A stretch of 64,000 bases of DNA from Solidesulfovibrio carbinoliphilus subsp. oakridgensis (GCF_000177215.2 NZ_CM001368.1:1240001-1304000), one strand, 5' to 3'. Numbered from the stretch's first letter, positions 1 to 9,992 are shown. The notes: a model not told the origin generated them from the letters alone. Made by a program: numbers and translations.

Positions 1-309
1 TCCTTTCTCGGCGGCAAGTACCTGGCCACCTACGCCCGGCAGGGCAGCGGCACCTCCTGGGACACCACCACCCGCACGGGCGGGCGCTACGTGCCCCACA
101 CCCCGTCGGACGCGATCATCGAGCTGGCCCGCAAGGCCCAGGGCCTTTTCCCGGGCATGGCCTTTACCTGCGTGGACGTGGTCGAAACCCCGGACGGGGC
201 GGCCATCTACGAAGTGTCGGCCTTTGGCGGCTTTCGCGGCCTGCTCGACGCCTGCGGCCTGGACGCGGCCGGGGCCTACGCCGACTACGTGCTGGAGAAC
301 ATACGATGA
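1..309 (+). CDS. GAK-system ATP-grasp protein, C-terminal fragment
   Basis: The gene enters from the left edge of the window and only its last 102 codons are present. The visible part (GGKYLATYARQ near the edge, YEVSAFGGFRG near the end) resembles the C-terminal part of an ATP-grasp ligase, where an acidic/asparagine metal site would precede a small-molecule binding loop. Assignment to the GAK system (a poorly understood set of CofD-like, ATP-grasp and HprK-related proteins found in Desulfovibrio) rests mainly on the next gene, an HprK-related kinase B, whose start codon overlaps this stop codon (ATGA). The substrate is unknown. It could be another ATP-grasp family. Confidence 0.6.
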   Translation, partial: SFLGGKYLATYARQGSGTSWDTTTRTGGRYVPHTPSDAIIELARKAQGLFPGMAFTCVDVVETPDGAAIYEVSAFGGFRGLLDACGLDAAGAYADYVLENIR

Positions 310-1394
310 CGACCACCCTGCCGACGCTTGCCCACCTCCTGGCTCCCATCCTCGCGTCCACTCCGGCCCCCCACCGGCTGGAGGTGACCTTCGACGACGT
401 GACCGTGGCCGTCTCGTCCAACTCCCAGGCGCTGATCGACACGCTCGCCCACTACTTCCGGGACTTCGCGGGCGGTGGCGGCGCGACCGTGGTGCCGGTC
501 GTGGCCATCGAGGCCGCACCTCCGGAGCTGGACCTGCCCTTTGCCGTCCAGGAACGCGAGGGCGGCAAGAGCCTCAAGGAGGCCTACGCCGAACTGCCGG
601 ACGGCCGGGTGGTGCGAAAGCTCAAGACCGGGCTCGTCTTCGCCTTCGGGCACGGGGAGAACTACGCGGTCGGGCCCTGCCTCCAAAATGACAATCAAGT
701 CGTCAATTTCATCAACAACCGCTTCATCGAACTGCGCCTCAAGCGCGGGGCCCTGCTCTTTCACGCCGCCGGCATCGCCGAGGCCGGCCAGGGGCTGGTC
801 CTTTCCGGCTTCTCCGGGGCCGGCAAATCCACCCTGGCCCTCGAAATCATGCGCCACGGCACGGATTTCGTCAGCAACGACCGGATCATGGTGGCCCGGG
901 GCGACAGCGGCCGGCTGACCATGACCGGGGTGGCCAAGATGCCCCGGGTCAATCCCGGCACCGTGCTCAACAACCCGAACCTGGCCTCGGTCATGGGGGA
1001 AGCGGACCGCAAGCGGTTTTCCGCCCTGCCCCAGGCCGCGCTGTGGGACCTGGAGCACAAATACGACGCCTTCATCGACGACTGCTTCGGGCCCGGCCGG
1101 TTCACGCTTTCGTGCGCCATGGCCGGGCTGGTGGTCCTTCGCTGGAAACGCGACGCCTCGCCCATGACCGCGTCCCGGGTCGATCTGCGCCGCCGCCGCG
1201 ACCTCATGGCCGCCTTCATGAAGGACGTGGGCCTTTTCTACGAATTCGAGGATCCGTCGGAAGCCTCCCTGGCCAGCCAGGACAGCTACCTCGACCTCCT
1301 CGGCGACCTGCCGGTGCTCGAAATCGACGGCGGCGTGGACTTCCACCAGGCGGCCATGGCCTGCCTGGACTTCCTGCGGGACATTCGCCGCTAG
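306..1394 (+). CDS. HprK-related kinase B (GAK system)
   Basis: A 362-residue cytoplasmic protein. Residues ~168-176 carry a P-loop (GFSGAGKST), followed by a DFVSNDR motif like that of HPr kinase/phosphorylase, where the aspartate takes part in catalysis. HprK itself phosphorylates a serine in HPr; this protein is longer at the N terminus and belongs to a divergent branch found next to ATP-grasp and CofD-like genes. The real target is unknown. The start overlaps the previous stop by 4 bases (ATGA), so the two genes are translationally coupled. A terminator follows 124 bp downstream. The kinase fold is well supported; the physiological role is not. Confidence 0.8.
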   Translation: MTTTLPTLAHLLAPILASTPAPHRLEVTFDDVTVAVSSNSQALIDTLAHYFRDFAGGGGATVVPVVAIEAAPPELDLPFAVQEREGGKSLKEAYAELPDGRVVRKLKTGLVFAFGHGENYAVGPCLQNDNQVVNFINNRFIELRLKRGALLFHAAGIAEAGQGLVLSGFSGAGKSTLALEIMRHGTDFVSNDRIMVARGDSGRLTMTGVAKMPRVNPGTVLNNPNLASVMGEADRKRFSALPQAALWDLEHKYDAFIDDCFGPGRFTLSCAMAGLVVLRWKRDASPMTASRVDLRRRRDLMAAFMKDVGLFYEFEDPSEASLASQDSYLDLLGDLPVLEIDGGVDFHQAAMACLDFLRDIRR

Positions 1395-1517
1395 GGCCGT
1401 CCACGCCGGCGGCCGCCTTCGTTCCCACGCCCCGAACAGCCAGGAGGGCCCCCAAGTCCCCCGAGCACGGCCGATTCGAGCCTCGGGACCGCAAAGGCCG
1501 GAGTGGCCGCCAAAACG

Positions 1518-1547
1518 AAAAGGCCCGGCGCATGACCGGGCCTTTTT
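1518..1547 (+). terminator. Rho-independent terminator after the GAK operon
   Basis: An 11-bp stem (AAAAGGCCCGG / CCGGGCCTTTT) with an 8-base loop, ending in a T run. It lies 124 bp downstream of the HprK-related gene. Confidence 0.85.
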
Positions 1548-1850
1548 CGCAGCAAAATCTCTTTGCCGGCGCTGCAGTGCCAGATACTCATAGCCAGGCT
1601 CAAGCGGGAAGGGGTGCAGGCCATGCCCGAGTCCATCGACCAGTTGAGGCTGCTGGAGGGGATTGGCCAAATACGGGCTGCGCACTGGGATCGACGGCCG
1701 CTTTGACCGGCTGGCTCTGCGCAAGGTTCGCGAAAAAATACAGCATTCCTCACGCCAAAAGCCGCTTCGCGAGAAAAAGACCTCCCTGGCGCTCCCTGCA
1801 AAGCCGCGGCATGGGACGCCGCACCTCCCGCCCTCTCCCCCTCCTTTGCC

Positions 1851-1870
1851 CGTAAATGAAAATTTATGCG
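1851..1870. promoter_or_regulatory. AT-rich inverted repeat upstream of kdp (possible KdpE or promoter element)
   Basis: CGTAAAT and ATTTATG face each other across a short A-rich spacer (6 of 7 bases match) about 80 bp upstream of the first small kdp gene. It is the only AT-rich dyad in this GC-rich leader. E. coli KdpE also binds an AT-rich site upstream of kdpF, so this is a reasonable operator candidate, but no consensus was tested. Confidence 0.35.
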
Positions 1871-1950
1871 GCTCCCCTGCAGCTATACATCGCCTAAACA
1901 TCCCATGGGCTATACGGTTGCCATCGATGGCCACTTCAAGGAGTTTTTCG

Positions 1951-2040
1951 ATGGACATCCTTTTCGTCGTCCTCACCCTGGTCCTGGTTCTCGGCCTTTA
2001 CGGCCTGATCGAACTTCTCGAACGGTTGCAAAGGAGCTGA
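1951..2040 (+). CDS. Small single-span membrane peptide upstream of kdpF
   Basis: A 29-codon gene with a clear ribosome binding site (AAGGAG, 7 bases before ATG). The peptide is one hydrophobic helix (VLTLVLVLGLYGLIELL) with a short charged tail. It sits 2 bases before kdpF and its last codons contain the kdpF ribosome binding site. It resembles KdpF in size and topology but lacks the ALxxPExF-like end. It may be a second small subunit or stabilising peptide of the Kdp pump. It is not recognised as a named family. Confidence 0.6.
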   Translation: MDILFVVLTLVLVLGLYGLIELLERLQRS

Positions 2041-2042
2041 CA

Positions 2043-2126
2043 ATGGACATTGCCGTCCTGGTCATCGCGGCCGCGTTGTTCGCCTACCTGCTGGCAGCCT
2101 TGTGCAAACCGGAGTGGTTTGAATGA
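2043..2126 (+). CDS. kdpF: KdpF, small subunit of the K+-transporting ATPase
   Basis: A 27-residue hydrophobic peptide ending in the motif ([13 protein letters not shown]) typical of KdpF, a single-span membrane peptide that stabilises the KdpABC complex. A ribosome binding site (AAGGAG) lies 6 bases upstream inside the preceding small gene. The stop overlaps the kdpA start (ATGA), as expected for a coupled first gene of kdpFABC. Confidence 0.85.
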   Translation: MDIAVLVIAAALFAYLLAALCKPEWFE

Positions 2127-3877
2127 ACCAGATCAGTATGCTGCAATTATTATTTTTTATCGCTCTTCTCCTCGTCCTGTCCTGGCCTTTGGGGTTGTAT
2201 GCCGCCCGGGTGTACCAGGGGCGGCCGTGCGGCCTGGACAGTGTCCTCGGCCCGATCGAGCGGCTGCTGTACCGGCTTGGCGGCGTTAACGCCGCCCGGG
2301 AGATGGACTGGAAAACCTATGCCCTGGCCGTGACGGGGATCAATGCTCTCGGCATCTTCGCGGTCTATGGCCTGGAGCGGCTCCAGGGAGTCTTGCCGCT
2401 CAATCCCCTCCACCTCCCGGGCGTGGACCCGTTCGTGGCCCTGAACACGGCCATAAGTTTCGCCACCAACACCAACTGGCAGGCCTACGGCGGTGAGACG
2501 ACCATGAGCATCCTCACCCAGATGCTGGCCCTGGCCGTCCAGAACTTCCTTTCCGCCGCCACCGGCATGGCCGTCGCCGTAGCCTTGATCCGGGGGCTGG
2601 CGCGCCGGGAGACGGCGAATCTGGGCAATTTCTGGTATGACCTCACCCGCTCCGTGCTCTACGTGCTGCTGCCGCTTTCCCTGGTGCTGGCCCTGGTCCT
2701 CATCTGGCAGGGCGTCCCCCAGACGTTCGAGGGACAGGTCGATGCCGCCTGGCTCGATCCCGCGCCCCGCGTTGCGCCTCCCACGGAACAGGCGCCCTCC
2801 CAGGCCGACCAGCCGCCCGCCCGCCAGACCATCATCCTTGGCCCCGTGGCCTCCCAGGTGGCCATCAAGCAACTCGGCACCAACGGCGGCGGCTATTTCA
2901 ACGTCAATTCCGCCCACCCCTTCGAGAACCCGACGCCCCTGACCAATCTCCTGGAAATGCTGGCCATCCTCCTCATTCCGGCGGCCTTTTGCCATACCTT
3001 CGGGGCCATGATCGGCGACAGGCGGCAGGGATTGGCCGTGCTCGCGGCCATGACCCTTCTTTTCGCCGGATTCGCCGTGCTGACGCTCCAGGCCGAATCC
3101 GTTCCCAATCCGGCCCTGGCCGGCATCGGCATCCCGGCCACGCCCAGCCTCGAGGGCAAGGAGGTGCGCTTTGGCGCGGCCGGTTCCGCCCTGTGGGCCG
3201 CCGCCACCACCGCCGCCTCCAACGGCTCGGTCAACGCCATGCACGACAGCTTCTCGCCGCTTGGCGGCATGTGGCCCATGCTTTTGATGCAGCTTGGCGA
3301 GGTGGTCTTCGGGGGCGTCGGGTCCGGCCTGTATGGAATGCTGGTCTTCGCCGTGGTCACGGTCTTCGTGGCCGGGCTCATGGTCGGGCGCACGCCGGAA
3401 TACTGCGGCAAGAAGATCGAACCCTTCGAGACCAAGATGGCCGCCCTGGTCATCCTGATCCCGCCCTTCCTGTGCCTGGCCGGCACGGCCCTCGCCTCCG
3501 TGGCCGGACCGCCGGACGCCGTGTCCAATCCCGGCCCCCACGGCTTTTCCCAGATGCTCTACGCCTTCTCGTCCATGGGCAACAACAACGGCAGCGCCTT
3601 TGCCGGCCTGACCGCGTCCTCGCCTTTCTGGACGCTTGCCGGGGCGGTGGCCATGTTCGTGTCCCGCTACTGGCTGATTCTACCCGTACTGGCCCTGGCC
3701 GGCTCCCTGGCCGGGAAAAAGCGTCTCGCCCAGGGGCCCGGCACCCTGCCGACCCACGGGCCGATTTTCGTCACGCTGCTTATGGTCGTGGTGCTGGTGG
3801 TCGGGGCCCTCACCTTCGTGCCCGCCCTGGCCCTTGGCCCCGTGGCCGAACATCTGGCGCTTTTGCGAATCGAATAA
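2123..3877 (+). CDS. kdpA: K+-transporting ATPase subunit A (KdpA)
   Basis: A 584-residue polytopic inner-membrane protein, slightly longer than E. coli KdpA (557). It carries the potassium-selectivity loops of the SKT superfamily, seen as glycine-rich re-entrant segments such as [14 protein letters not shown] (~residues 112-125), [19 protein letters not shown] and [14 protein letters not shown]. KdpA binds K+ on the outside and passes it to the P-type ATPase KdpB. A proline/glutamine-rich periplasmic insert around residues 205-235 explains the extra length. The gene overlaps kdpF by 4 bases and is followed by kdpB after 13 bp. Confidence 0.97.
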   Translation: MNQISMLQLLFFIALLLVLSWPLGLYAARVYQGRPCGLDSVLGPIERLLYRLGGVNAAREMDWKTYALAVTGINALGIFAVYGLERLQGVLPLNPLHLPGVDPFVALNTAISFATNTNWQAYGGETTMSILTQMLALAVQNFLSAATGMAVAVALIRGLARRETANLGNFWYDLTRSVLYVLLPLSLVLALVLIWQGVPQTFEGQVDAAWLDPAPRVAPPTEQAPSQADQPPARQTIILGPVASQVAIKQLGTNGGGYFNVNSAHPFENPTPLTNLLEMLAILLIPAAFCHTFGAMIGDRRQGLAVLAAMTLLFAGFAVLTLQAESVPNPALAGIGIPATPSLEGKEVRFGAAGSALWAAATTAASNGSVNAMHDSFSPLGGMWPMLLMQLGEVVFGGVGSGLYGMLVFAVVTVFVAGLMVGRTPEYCGKKIEPFETKMAALVILIPPFLCLAGTALASVAGPPDAVSNPGPHGFSQMLYAFSSMGNNNGSAFAGLTASSPFWTLAGAVAMFVSRYWLILPVLALAGSLAGKKRLAQGPGTLPTHGPIFVTLLMVVVLVVGALTFVPALALGPVAEHLALLRIE

Positions 3878-3890
3878 CGAGGTTGTCGCC

Positions 3891-5960
3891 ATGTCCAAGA
3901 ATACCAAACGTCCGCTGTTCGATCCCGCCATCGTCCGCCAGGCCGGCATCGATTGCCTGCGCAAGCTCGCTCCGGCCCGGCAAGCCAGGAATCCCGTCAT
4001 GTTCACCGTGTATGTCGGCAGCCTCCTGACCACGCTGCTGGCCGTCCAGTCGGCCCTGGGCCACGGGGAGGCTCCCTTCGGTTTCGTGGCCGGCGTTGCA
4101 GCCTGGCTCTGGGCCACGGTGCTTTTCGCCAACTTCGCCGAAGCCATGGCCGAGGGGCGGGGCAAGGCGCAAGCCGCCGCCCTTCGCGGCCTGCGCCGGG
4201 ACGTGGCCGCCAGGAAACTGGCCGCGCCGCGCCGGGACGCCGTCTGGAACGAGGTCCCGGCCAGCAGCCTGGGACGGGGCGATCTGGTCCTGGTGGAAGC
4301 CGGGGACACCATTCCTTCCGACGGCGAGATCGTGGAGGGCATCGCCTCGGTGGACGAGTCCGCCATCACGGGCGAGAGCGCCCCGGTCATCCGCGAGGGC
4401 GGCGGCGATCGCAGCGCCGTCACCGGCGGCACGCGGCTGCTCTCGGACTGGCTGGTGGTCCGGGTGGCGGCCGATGCCGGCGAAACGTTTCTCGACCGCA
4501 TGATTTCGCTGGTGGAAGGGGCCAAACGCCGCAAGACGCCGAACGAAATCGCCCTCAATATCCTGCTCGCCTCCCTGACCCTGATCTTTCTCGTGGTCTG
4601 CGTGACACTTCGGCCCATGTCGGCCTATGCCGTGGCCGCCTCCGGCCAGGGCCAGGCCGTGACCATCACCGCCCTGGCCGCGCTTTTCGTCTGCCTGGCC
4701 CCGACCACCATCGGCGGCCTCCTTTCGGCCATCGGCATCGCCGGCATGGACCGGCTGATCCAGGCCGGCGTCATCGCCACTTCGGGCCGGGCCGTGGAAG
4801 CCGCCGGCGATGTGGACGTGCTGCTCCTCGACAAAACCGGCACCATCACCCTTGGCAACCGGCAGGCCGCCGCCTTTTTGCCGGCCAGGGGCGTAAGCGA
4901 GCGGCAGCTGGCCGAGGTGGCCCAGCTTGCGTCCCTGGCCGACGAGACGCCCGAGGGCCGTTCCATCGTGGTCCTGGCCAAGGAGCGCTTCGGCATCCGT
5001 GGCCACGACCTGGGGGCGCTTGGCGCCGACTTTGTGCCGTTTACGGCCCAGACACGGCTGTCCGGCGTGGACCTGCCGGGACGGGCCATCCGCAAGGGCG
5101 CGGCCGATGCCGTCAAGGCCCTGGCCGAGGCCGCGGGCCACCGGCTGTCCGAGGAGATCGAGGGCGCCATCCACGAGGTGGCCAAATCCGGCGGCACGCC
5201 GCTGGTGGTGGCCGAAAACGGCCGGCCGCTCGGCGTGGTCTGGCTCAAGGACATCGTCAAGGGCGGCATCCGCGAGCGGTTTGCCGAGCTTCGGGCCATG
5301 GGCATCAAGACCATCATGGTCACGGGCGACAATCCGCTGACCGCCGCCGCCATCGCCGCCGAAGCCGGCGTGGACGACTTCCTGGCCGAGGCCACGCCCG
5401 AGGCCAAGCTCTCCCGCATCCGCCAGTACCAGGCCGAGGGGAAGATGGTGGCCATGACCGGCGACGGCACCAACGACGCCCCGGCCCTGGCCCAGGCCGA
5501 CGTCGGCGTGGCCATGAATTCCGGGACCCAGGCGGCCAAGGAGGCCGGGAACATGGTGGACCTCGACTCCAACCCCACCAAGCTCCTGGAAGTGGTGGCC
5601 ATCGGCAAGCAATTGCTGATGACGCGCGGGTCGCTTACCACCTTTTCCATCGCCAACGACATCGCCAAATACTTCGCCATCATCCCGGCCGTGTTCGTCG
5701 GCATCTACCCCCAACTGGCCGTGCTCGACGTCATGGGACTGGCCACGCCCAAATCGGCCGTGCTCTCGGCCGTGGTTTTCAATGCCCTCATCATCGTCTT
5801 TCTGATCCCCCTGGCCCTCAAGGGGGTCAAATACGTGCCGGTTCCGGCCGCGACGGCCCTGCGGCGCAATCTTCTCCTCTACGGGCTGGGGGGACTTGCC
5901 GTGCCCTTTGTCGGCATCAAATGCATCGACCTCGTTATCGCCGCCCTGGGCTGGGCCTAA
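3891..5960 (+). CDS. kdpB: K+-transporting ATPase subunit B (KdpB)
   Basis: A 689-residue P-type ATPase that powers KdpA. The phosphorylation motif DKTGT lies at about residue 314, the actuator loop reads ITGES, and the hinge motif reads [12 protein letters not shown] chose the ATG at 3891 because it gives [11 protein letters not shown], like other KdpB starts, and follows an ACGAGG ribosome binding site; an in-frame ATG 57 bases upstream would sit inside kdpA. kdpC begins 11 bp downstream. Confidence 0.97.
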   Translation: MSKNTKRPLFDPAIVRQAGIDCLRKLAPARQARNPVMFTVYVGSLLTTLLAVQSALGHGEAPFGFVAGVAAWLWATVLFANFAEAMAEGRGKAQAAALRGLRRDVAARKLAAPRRDAVWNEVPASSLGRGDLVLVEAGDTIPSDGEIVEGIASVDESAITGESAPVIREGGGDRSAVTGGTRLLSDWLVVRVAADAGETFLDRMISLVEGAKRRKTPNEIALNILLASLTLIFLVVCVTLRPMSAYAVAASGQGQAVTITALAALFVCLAPTTIGGLLSAIGIAGMDRLIQAGVIATSGRAVEAAGDVDVLLLDKTGTITLGNRQAAAFLPARGVSERQLAEVAQLASLADETPEGRSIVVLAKERFGIRGHDLGALGADFVPFTAQTRLSGVDLPGRAIRKGAADAVKALAEAAGHRLSEEIEGAIHEVAKSGGTPLVVAENGRPLGVVWLKDIVKGGIRERFAELRAMGIKTIMVTGDNPLTAAAIAAEAGVDDFLAEATPEAKLSRIRQYQAEGKMVAMTGDGTNDAPALAQADVGVAMNSGTQAAKEAGNMVDLDSNPTKLLEVVAIGKQLLMTRGSLTTFSIANDIAKYFAIIPAVFVGIYPQLAVLDVMGLATPKSAVLSAVVFNALIIVFLIPLALKGVKYVPVPAATALRRNLLLYGLGGLAVPFVGIKCIDLVIAALGWA

Positions 5961-5971
5961 AGGAGCCTTGT

Positions 5972-6559
5972 ATGTTCACCAAGATTTACGAACAGTTGAA
6001 GCCCTCCTGCCTGATGTTCCTGTGGCTAAGCGTCCTGACCGGACTGGGCTATCCCCTGGTCGTGACCGTCCTCGGAACGGGGCTTTATCCCGCCCAGGCC
6101 CGGGGTTCCCTCCTGCGCCAAGACGGCGTCGTCCTGGGATCGGCCTGCATCGGCCAACCCTTTTCCTCGGACCGGTACTTTTGGGGACGGCCTTCGGCCA
6201 CGGCTCCATTTCCAGGCAACGCGGCCAGCTCCTCCGGCTCCAACCTCGCACCCTCCAATCCGGCCCTGCGCGAGGCGGTCAGGGACCGGGCCGCCGCCCT
6301 CGGCAAGGACAATCCCGGCGGGGAGGTCCCCATGGATCTGGTCACGACCTCGGCCAGCGGCCTCGATCCCCACATCAGCCCCCAAGCCGCCGCCTGGCAG
6401 GTCGACCGGGTCGCCAAGGCCCGGGGACTGTCCCGCCAAGTGGTGGCCGATCTCGTCGCCCGTCACGCCGAGGGCCGTCTCTGGGGTTTTTGGGGAGAAC
6501 CGCGCATAAACGTCCTGGGCCTGAACCTGGCCCTGGATGGCCTGGCCGGCTCGAAGTAG
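5972..6559 (+). CDS. kdpC: K+-transporting ATPase subunit C (KdpC)
   Basis: A 195-residue protein with one N-terminal membrane helix (~residues 13-33) and a periplasmic domain containing the family motifs FSSDRYFWGRPS and VPMDLVTTSASGLDPHIS. KdpC is needed for assembly and high-affinity function of KdpFABC. A strong ribosome binding site (AAAGGAG) precedes the ATG by 7 bases. The spacing to kdpD is only 9 bp, so sensor and pump are cotranscribed. Confidence 0.96.
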   Translation: MFTKIYEQLKPSCLMFLWLSVLTGLGYPLVVTVLGTGLYPAQARGSLLRQDGVVLGSACIGQPFSSDRYFWGRPSATAPFPGNAASSSGSNLAPSNPALREAVRDRAAALGKDNPGGEVPMDLVTTSASGLDPHISPQAAAWQVDRVAKARGLSRQVVADLVARHAEGRLWGFWGEPRINVLGLNLALDGLAGSK

Positions 6560-6568
6560 GGTGGCGGC

Positions 6569-9259
6569 ATGCGCAACGAGGACAAACGCCCCGACCCGGA
6601 TGCCCTGCTGGACATGGTGCAGCGCGAAGAGGAACGCGAGCGCCGTGGGCAGTTGCGCATCTTTCTCGGCATGGCCCCTGGCGTCGGCAAGACCTACGCC
6701 ATGCTGGAAGCCGCACGCCTCAAGATGGCCGAAGGCATCGAACCGCTGGTCGGCGTCGTGGAGACCCATGGCCGCCAGGACACCGAGGCCCTTTTGTACG
6801 GCATGGCCGTGTTGCCCAAACGGCCTGTCGCGTACCGGGGGCATGTCCTTTCCGAGTTCGACCTGAATGCCGTCCTGGCCAGGCGTCCCGCCCTGGTCCT
6901 GGTCGACGAACTGGCCCACACCAACGCCCCCGGCTCCCGTCACCCCAAGCGGTGGCAGGATGTGGAAGAGCTGCTTGCGCATGGCCAAAACGTCTGGACG
7001 ACGCTCAACGTCCAGCATCTGGAAAGCCTAAACGACATCGTGGCGCAAATCACCGGCGTGCGCGTGCGCGAGACCGTGCCGGACGCCGTCTTGGCCAAGG
7101 CCCAGTCCGTCATCCTGGTGGACCTGCCGCCCGAGGACCTGCGCCAGCGCCTGAAGGAAGGCAAGGTCTACCTGCCCCGGCAAGCCGAATGGGCCGGGGA
7201 GAACTTCTTCCGCCCGGGAAACCTGAACGCGCTTCGGGAACTGGCCCTGCGCCAGACCGCCAACCGGGTCAACACCGAGGTGCTCGTCTACCGCAAGGGC
7301 CATGCCATCGAAACCACCTGGCCCACGGCCGAACGCATCCTGGTCTGCGTCGGGCCCTCGCCCTCCTCGGCGACCCTGGTGCGGGCCGCCAAGCGCATGG
7401 CCGACAGCCTGCACGCCTCCTGGCACGCCCTGTTCATCCAGCAGCGGCCGGAAGGAAACCCGACCGCAAGAGCCCTGGCCAATCTGCATCTGGCCCAGGA
7501 ACTGGGCGCCGAGACCCATGTCCTGACCGGGGCGGACGTGGCCAGGCTCATCGTCGGCTTCGCCAGACAGCACAACGTGACCCGGATCGTCATCGGCAAA
7601 CCCTTGCGCCGCACCATGCTCGACATGTTCCGGGGCAGCCCGGTCGATCGGCTGGTACGCGAAAGCGGGGAAATCGATATCCACGTCATCAAAGGGCAGG
7701 ACTCTCGGCGTCCTGCCTCGCGCAATCCCGGCGTCGTCCGAAAGCCCCGAGGCAAAGACCTGCTCGCGGCGCTTGGCATCGTGGGCGCGTGCACCGGGGC
7801 CTGCTTCGGCATGTACCCCTATTTCGAACTGGCCAACCTCATCATGGTCTATCTGGTCGGCGTCATGGCCGCCTCGGTCTGGCTGTCCCGGCCTGCCTCG
7901 CTCCTGACCTCGTTTGCCAGCGTCCTGGCCTTCGATTTCTGCTTCGTGCCGCCGCGGTTCAGCTTTTCGGTGACGGATATGGCCTATCTGGTCACGTTCG
8001 CCGTGATGTTCCTGGCGGCCCTGGTCGTGAGCAGCATGGCTTCCCGCATCAAGGCCCAGGCGGACAGCGCCGTCCAGTTGGAACGGCAGGCTTCGGAGTT
8101 GAGCGATTTCTCCCGGAGTCTGGCCACCACGCGCGGGGCCGGCAACCTCCTGCGGGTGGCCCGGGAACATATCGCCCGGGTCTTTGGCTGCACGGCTTTC
8201 ACCCTGCTGCCGAACCCGGAAGGCAAGCTCGCCAACGCCTTTGTCTCCGAAACCGAGGAAACGCTTTCCGACAAGGATGTCGGCGTGGCCCAGTGGGTTT
8301 TCGACAACGGCAGGCCCGCCGGCCTCTCCACCCAGACCCTGGCCGAATCCGATGCCCTTTATCTGCCCCTGCCGGGGACAGAGGCGATTCTCGGCGTCAT
8401 GGGTCTGCGCCCCGACGACCTGGCGACGGGCGAGGCCCTGGAACTCCCGGATCAACGCCGCCTGCTCGAGGCCGTGGTGCACCAGACGGCCCTGGCCCTG
8501 GATGTGGACCGCCTGGAAGAGAAGGCCAAGGCCACGCTGGTGGAGGCGGAACGGGAAAAACTGCGGGCCGCGCTCCTTTCCACCGTCACCCACGATTTCA
8601 AGACGCCGCTGGCCGCCATCGCCGGTTCCGCCGAAAGCCTCCTGGCCCTTGGCGAGGCCACGACAGCGACCGTCCGCCGTTCCCTGGAGGAAAATATCGT
8701 CGCCGAGGCTTCCCGCCTGGAACGGCTGGTGGACAATCTGCTGCGCATCGCCGCCCTGGAGTCCGGTTCCGTGGCGCCCGACATCAAGCCCATCCCCATC
8801 GAGGAAGTGGTGGGGAGCGCGCTGACCCGCCTGGAGGGACTGCTCGTCGGGCACGAGGTTCGCCTCGACATCCCGGATGACCTGCCGCCGATTCCCATGG
8901 ACGAAGTCCTCATGGAACAGGTACTCATCAACCTGCTGGAAAACGCGGCCAAGCACACGCCGCCGGGGACGGAGATACGCGTTGGCGCAGCCGTGCGCGG
9001 CCGTCAGGCCCTTGTCACGGTCAGCGACACCGGTCCCGGCCTGCCCCCGGGCGACCCGGAAAAACTTTTCGAGCGCTTCCAGCGGGGCGACCGGGCGAGC
9101 GCCGCCGGCTATGGCCTGGGCCTGGCCATCTGCCGCGCCGTGGTCAAGGCGCACGGGGGCACGATCACGGCGGATCAGACCGGCGGGCAGACCGGAGCCG
9201 CATTCACCATCACCCTCCCTCTCCATGAGCACGAGCAAGAAAACCATCCTCATCGTTGA
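6569..9259 (+). CDS. kdpD: Osmosensitive K+ channel histidine kinase KdpD
   Basis: An 896-residue sensor kinase with the full family architecture. An N-terminal KdpD domain has a P-loop (GMAPGVGKT, ~residues 33-41). A universal-stress-like domain (~250-365) and four closely spaced membrane helices (~390-490) follow, then a GAF-like linker, the phospho-acceptor H-box (STVTHDFKTPLA, ~670-680) and an ATPase domain (VSDTGPGLPPG, GYGLGLAIC). KdpD senses K+ limitation and osmotic state and controls KdpE. The kdpE start lies 35 bases inside its 3' end. Confidence 0.96.
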   Translation: MRNEDKRPDPDALLDMVQREEERERRGQLRIFLGMAPGVGKTYAMLEAARLKMAEGIEPLVGVVETHGRQDTEALLYGMAVLPKRPVAYRGHVLSEFDLNAVLARRPALVLVDELAHTNAPGSRHPKRWQDVEELLAHGQNVWTTLNVQHLESLNDIVAQITGVRVRETVPDAVLAKAQSVILVDLPPEDLRQRLKEGKVYLPRQAEWAGENFFRPGNLNALRELALRQTANRVNTEVLVYRKGHAIETTWPTAERILVCVGPSPSSATLVRAAKRMADSLHASWHALFIQQRPEGNPTARALANLHLAQELGAETHVLTGADVARLIVGFARQHNVTRIVIGKPLRRTMLDMFRGSPVDRLVRESGEIDIHVIKGQDSRRPASRNPGVVRKPRGKDLLAALGIVGACTGACFGMYPYFELANLIMVYLVGVMAASVWLSRPASLLTSFASVLAFDFCFVPPRFSFSVTDMAYLVTFAVMFLAALVVSSMASRIKAQADSAVQLERQASELSDFSRSLATTRGAGNLLRVAREHIARVFGCTAFTLLPNPEGKLANAFVSETEETLSDKDVGVAQWVFDNGRPAGLSTQTLAESDALYLPLPGTEAILGVMGLRPDDLATGEALELPDQRRLLEAVVHQTALALDVDRLEEKAKATLVEAEREKLRAALLSTVTHDFKTPLAAIAGSAESLLALGEATTATVRRSLEENIVAEASRLERLVDNLLRIAALESGSVAPDIKPIPIEEVVGSALTRLEGLLVGHEVRLDIPDDLPPIPMDEVLMEQVLINLLENAAKHTPPGTEIRVGAAVRGRQALVTVSDTGPGLPPGDPEKLFERFQRGDRASAAGYGLGLAICRAVVKAHGGTITADQTGGQTGAAFTITLPLHEHEQENHPHR

Positions 9260-9917
9260 CGACGAACCGCCCATCCGTCGTTTTCTGTCCCCCTTCCTGG
9301 AAGCCGAGGGGTACGCGGTCATCGAGGCCGGCTCGGGGCATGAGGCGCTTTCCCTGATCGCCTCCCACGGGCCGGACGTCATCCTTCTCGATCTGGGGCT
9401 GCCGGACATGGACGGCGAGGAGCTCTTGCGCACGCTGCCCGTGTGGCTTCGCGCCAAGGTCATCGTCCTGTCCGTCCGGTCGCGGGAGCGGGACAAGGTG
9501 ACGGCTCTGGACCTCGGCGCTTCCGATTATCTCACCAAGCCCTTCAGCCTGGGCGAGCTGGCCGCGAGAATCCGGGTTTGCCTGCGGCGGGGAGGGAGCG
9601 ACGGGGAGTCGCCGCCTTCCCGTTATACGTTCGGGGAACTGAGCCTCGACCTGGAGGCCCATGTGGCAAGCCTCAAGGGAGAGGACCTCCATCTGACTCC
9701 GACGGAGTTCAAGCTTCTGGCCTATCTGGCCCGCCATGCCGGCAAGGTGGTCACCCACAGCCAGCTGCTGCGGGAAGTCTGGGGGAAACAGAGCCAAGGG
9801 CAGGAACATTACGTCCGCATCCACATCCATAAGCTGCGGCAGAAAATTGAATCGGACCCGGCCCGCCCCCGCTATTTGCACACGGAAACAGGCATCGGGT
9901 ATCGGCTCGTGGACTGA
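9225..9917 (+). CDS. kdpE: KdpE, response regulator of kdp
   Basis: A 230-residue OmpR/PhoB-type regulator. The receiver domain has the acidic pair in ILIVDDEPP, the phospho-acceptor in VILLDLGLPDMDG and the conserved lysine in YLTKPF. The C-terminal winged helix (HLTPTEFKLLAYLARHAGKV, HIHKLRQKIE) binds DNA. The ATG at 9225 was chosen because it starts the canonical receiver domain. It overlaps kdpD by 35 bases, as is common for kdpDE. The regulator probably activates the upstream kdp promoter. Confidence 0.95.
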   Translation: MSTSKKTILIVDDEPPIRRFLSPFLEAEGYAVIEAGSGHEALSLIASHGPDVILLDLGLPDMDGEELLRTLPVWLRAKVIVLSVRSRERDKVTALDLGASDYLTKPFSLGELAARIRVCLRRGGSDGESPPSRYTFGELSLDLEAHVASLKGEDLHLTPTEFKLLAYLARHAGKVVTHSQLLREVWGKQSQGQEHYVRIHIHKLRQKIESDPARPRYLHTETGIGYRLVD

Positions 9918-9962
9918 CAACGCCCAGGCTTTTCACCGCTCGTTTCGAACGCGATTGCAAAT

Positions 9963-9992
9963 AAAAAGGCCCGGCGACAAACCGGGCCTTTT
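9963..9992. terminator. Bidirectional terminator between kdpE and tRNA-His
   Basis: AAAAGGCCCGG and CCGGGCCTTTT form a strong stem flanked by A and T runs on both sides, so it can end the kdp transcript and the converging tRNA-His transcript. Its stem is almost the same as that of the terminator at 1518-1547, pointing to a reused terminator type in this genome. Confidence 0.85.

Larger units (their letters stand above)
1395..1950. other. Non-coding stretch before kdp with a vestigial reading frame
   Basis: About 555 bp without a convincing gene. Besides the terminator it holds an open stretch at 1554-1706 on the plus strand (about 50 codons, no good start) that reads like the end of a protein (…LKREGVQAMPESIDQLRLL…). 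I do not recognise its family, and it may be the remnant of a decayed gene. Long readings on the opposite strand here look like codon-bias shadows. Confidence 0.4.

Noticed and set aside
285-9496. Very long open frames on the minus strand opposite the HprK-related gene and kdpABCDE
   Set aside because: They are mirror readings of GC-rich codons, have biased Gly/His/Arg-rich compositions, no family likeness and lie opposite well-supported genes.
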